From: Caldilineaceae bacterium | GTDB lineage: Bacteria; Chloroflexota; Anaerolineae; Caldilineales; Caldilineaceae | Assembly: GCA_026645575.1 (NCBI GenBank) | Contig: JAPKMW010000001.1 | Location: 303,300-367,299 of the forward strand | DNA length: 64,000 nt | Reading direction: 5' to 3' | In this document: positions 61,786 to 64,000 of the stretch, in pieces | Layout: every line of letters begins with the position of its first letter | Position numbering within the stretch: position 1 is the first letter of the stretch | Notes under the pieces: generated by a model | Seen by the model: only the letters and a program-made list of their open reading frames with translations | Database searches by the model: none | Told to the model about the DNA's origin: nothing | Position numbers and translations under genes: made by a program

Positions 61786-61901
61786 TCAACCCTGCACAGT
61801 TTCTGCGCTTGGCCCAATTTGTGGTAGGATTGGGAATTGCGCATGATTGCGGGCGTCTTTTGATTCCGGGATTTGATTCGAGTATTTGTGGATTTGCGAT
61901 T

Positions 61902-63917
61902 ATGTCTATCTTAACTCTCTCCAACATCAGTCAATCTTACGGCGACTTTGATGTCTTTCTGGGCATCACGGCCAGCATTCCCAACGACGGCAAGGTCGGT
62001 CTGGTGGGGCCAAACGGCATCGGCAAGACGACGCTGCTGCGCATCCTGGCCGGCCTGGCGACGCCCTCCAGCGGCGGCGTCCACTTTGCCCAGGGCACGC
62101 GCATTGGCTATCTGCGCCAGGAAGCGATGGAAGCCTTTGCTGGTCGTGATAACACGATTCATGCCGAGATGCTGACCGTTTTCAAGGATCTGAAAGCGCA
62201 GGAGGTTCATCTGCACCAATTGCAAGAGCGCATGGCGCAAGGGGAACCCTCCGCTGATCTGTTGCGTGAATACGCCGCTGCCCACGATGCCTTTGAACAT
62301 GCCGGCGGCTATGGCATTGAGTTGCGGATCAGCCAGGTTTTGCAAGGGTTGGGTTTCTCGAAGACCGACTGGCCCACGCCCTTGAGCCGGTTGAGCGGCG
62401 GCCAAAAGACGCGCGCCCTGCTCGCCCGTCTGCTCTTGGAACAGCCCGATCTCCTGATCCTGGACGAGCCGACCAACCATTTGGATGTCGGGGCGATTGA
62501 ATGGCTGGAAGGCACGCTGCGCACTTGGGCCGGCGCCTTGCTCATTGTCAGCCATGACCGTTACTTCCTGGATCGCGTTGTTAATCGCATCTGGGAGATG
62601 AGCCGCAGCGGCATCGAGGAATATCGCGGCAACTATAGCGCTTATGTGCAGCAACGCCAGGAACGGTGGGCGCGTCGCCAGGAAGAGTTTGACACGATTA
62701 AAGAAAAGTTCCTGAGCGAACTGGACTTTATCAAGCGCAACATCGCCCGCGACAGCACACGCGATCGCGCCAAGGGTCGCCTCAAACGGTTAATTCGCGA
62801 GGTGCGTGTGGTGGAGGCTGGTGGTCTCCATCTCCTCAACACCAAAAACTGGGGCGAGGTGATGGACGAAGTATCCATCTCGGAAACGCGCTGGGGGGTT
62901 GAGGATGTGGAAGGGGCGATCAAGAGTTTACAAAGTCCGGTTGTGCGCCCGCCCCAACTCAACATGCGGTTACAGACCAACCTGCGCAGCGGCAATTTGG
63001 TCTTGCGCAGCAACCAATTGGAGATTGGCTATCCAGGGAATCTGCTCTTCCGGGCTGATCCCATTGAGTTGACGCGCGGCGAATGTGCGGCCTTGATCGG
63101 CCCCAATGGCACCGGCAAAACGACCTTTTTGCGCACCCTCATGTCGGATCTGAAACCGCTCAAAGGCGAATTACGCTTTGGCGCCAGCTTGAAGGTAGGC
63201 TATTTCGCCCAAGCCCATGACAAGCTCAACCCCAACCGCACGGTGATGGAAACACTGCTCGATTTCCGCAACATGCCCATCGGTCAGGCACGTAACTATC
63301 TGGCCCAATATCTTTTCCGCAATGACGATGTCTTTAAGCCGGTGCATATGTTGAGCGGTGGTGAACGGGCGCGGCTGGCGTTGGCTCTACTGGCGTTGGA
63401 AGGCGCAAACTTCTTGCTCCTCGACGAGCCGACCAACCACCTGGACATTCCTGCACAGGAAGTGTTGCAGGAAGTCTTGGAGCAATTCCAGGGGACGATC
63501 CTGCTGGTCTCCCATGATCGCTATCTGGTGGATCGACTGGCGTCGCAAATCTGGGAATTGCAGGATGGTCACATGGTGGTCTTCCCCGGCACCTATGCTG
63601 AACATATCGCCGCCCGCGAAGCCGCCCGCGAAGAGGCTCGCACGGCCGCCGCCGAACAGCGTAGCGATGGCCGGCGCGTGCAGGGGCAGGATCGCCGCAA
63701 TAAAAGTGAGGAACGGAAACGGGAACGTGCCTTGGCGGCCAAAGAGGCAGAGATCTACCAATTGGAGCAAAAGCTGGCCCAGATCGAGGAAGCGCTCCAA
63801 AAAGCCAGCGCTGAACAGCAATTCACCAAGATCCAACAACTCACCACTGCCTACGCCGAAACCCAAACGGCGCTAGAACAGTCCATGTCCTCGTGGGCGG
63901 AGTTGGCGGAGGCGTAA
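61902..63917 (+). CDS. ABC-F family ATPase
   Basis: I chose the ATG at 61902 (MSILTLSNISQSYG), the usual ABC-F start. The 671-residue protein has two ABC ATPase domains and no membrane segment. The first has Walker A GPNGIGKTT, signature LSGGQKTRALLARLLL and Walker B LLILDEPTNHLD. The second has GPNGTGKTT, LSGGERARLALALLAL and FLLLDEPTNHLD. A linker with a charged helix lies between them (about residues 245-345), and a C-terminal coiled coil (about 565-671) resembles Uup/YdiF-type proteins. ABC-F proteins act on the ribosome in translation or antibiotic protection; the subtype is not certain. Bases 61860-61900 upstream have a weak period-7 pattern. Confidence 0.9.
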   Translation: MSILTLSNISQSYGDFDVFLGITASIPNDGKVGLVGPNGIGKTTLLRILAGLATPSSGGVHFAQGTRIGYLRQEAMEAFAGRDNTIHAEMLTVFKDLKAQEVHLHQLQERMAQGEPSADLLREYAAAHDAFEHAGGYGIELRISQVLQGLGFSKTDWPTPLSRLSGGQKTRALLARLLLEQPDLLILDEPTNHLDVGAIEWLEGTLRTWAGALLIVSHDRYFLDRVVNRIWEMSRSGIEEYRGNYSAYVQQRQERWARRQEEFDTIKEKFLSELDFIKRNIARDSTRDRAKGRLKRLIREVRVVEAGGLHLLNTKNWGEVMDEVSISETRWGVEDVEGAIKSLQSPVVRPPQLNMRLQTNLRSGNLVLRSNQLEIGYPGNLLFRADPIELTRGECAALIGPNGTGKTTFLRTLMSDLKPLKGELRFGASLKVGYFAQAHDKLNPNRTVMETLLDFRNMPIGQARNYLAQYLFRNDDVFKPVHMLSGGERARLALALLALEGANFLLLDEPTNHLDIPAQEVLQEVLEQFQGTILLVSHDRYLVDRLASQIWELQDGHMVVFPGTYAEHIAAREAAREEARTAAAEQRSDGRRVQGQDRRNKSEERKRERALAAKEAEIYQLEQKLAQIEEALQKASAEQQFTKIQQLTTAYAETQTALEQSMSSWAELAEA

Positions 63918-63937
63918 TTAGATATTGGATATTAGAA

Positions 63938-64000
63938 TCTGTCTGAAAAGGTCAAGAACGAGCGAGACGGCGGAGCATGAGGCGAATCATGGCAATCTGG
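63938..64000 (-). mobile_element. Right end of an insertion sequence, cut by the window edge
   Basis: On the minus strand the last bases of the window read as the end of a transposase frame (QIAMIRLMLRRLARS, stop at 63953-63955), the C terminus typical of IS5-type DDE transposases. The stop is followed within a few bases by CTTTTCAGACAG, which looks like a terminal inverted repeat. The rest of the element lies beyond the window, so the family is inferred from 15 residues. Confidence 0.6.

Overview
The window looks like a chromosomal segment of a non-phototrophic Chloroflexota bacterium, probably Anaerolineae or Caldilineae. This is inferred from protein families and not from a marker gene. 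The main clues are tandem YYY-type (DUF2298) membrane proteins, an Agl23-like GT-C protein fused to NHL repeats, a XisH/XisI pair, a Uma2 nuclease, a secreted protein ending in a YLPLV-type tail, and many intergenic palindromes built from 7- or 8-base repeats. The DNA is moderately GC-rich, with AT-rich islands around 5.5-6.6 kb, 27.1-27.6 kb and 55.4-56.3 kb. I saw no tRNA, rRNA or CRISPR array.

Left part (1-8 kb), accessory: the 3' end of a signalling ATPase/TPR regulator, a small secreted protein, a Uma2 nuclease followed at once by a CHAT protease, a PhyH-type oxygenase, a PIN/RHH toxin-antitoxin pair with an apparently leaderless promoter, and a cytochrome P450. 8-18.5 kb, housekeeping: smc, a membrane protein, a Rieske - cytochrome b - dihaem cytochrome c operon behind a consensus promoter, and an SPFH protein. 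18.4-20.6 kb: pyrC-pyrB with a promoter that overlaps a perfect palindrome.

The centre (20.7-48.8 kb) is mostly cell-surface biosynthesis: a secreted FG-GAP protein, a G5/3D-domain protein, a LysM-M23 peptidase and six very large polytopic membrane proteins. Those six are a GT-C with a C-terminal soluble part, a GT-C/YYY fusion of 1712 residues, two tandem YYY paralogues, a shorter GT-C, an Agl23-like GT-C with NHL repeats, and a GT-C with two PA14 domains and NHL repeats (seven GT-C or YYY proteins in all if the 22.8 kb gene is included). No cytoplasmic sugar-nucleotide enzymes are present, so the locus looks dedicated to lipid-linked sugar transfer and surface assembly outside the membrane. 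It is the best candidate here for a poorly described system.

Right part (48.8-64 kb): a PyrK-like Fe-S flavoprotein, a DUF58-TgpA pair without MoxR, a D-aminoacylase-like amidohydrolase, xisH-xisI, an AbrB/PIN toxin-antitoxin pair whose toxin gene overlaps purB by four bases and leads into rlmM and a GNAT gene, a 31-residue membrane peptide gene, a P1/DmpA peptidase, an ABC-F ATPase, and the end of an IS5-type transposase at the right edge.

Two sequence-level themes cross the window. One is a set of palindromes, several made of period-7 or period-8 repeats, that lie between genes and in places run in frame into surface-protein genes. The other is a group of genes whose -10 box sits six to eight bases before the ATG with no ribosome binding site, as expected for leaderless mRNAs.
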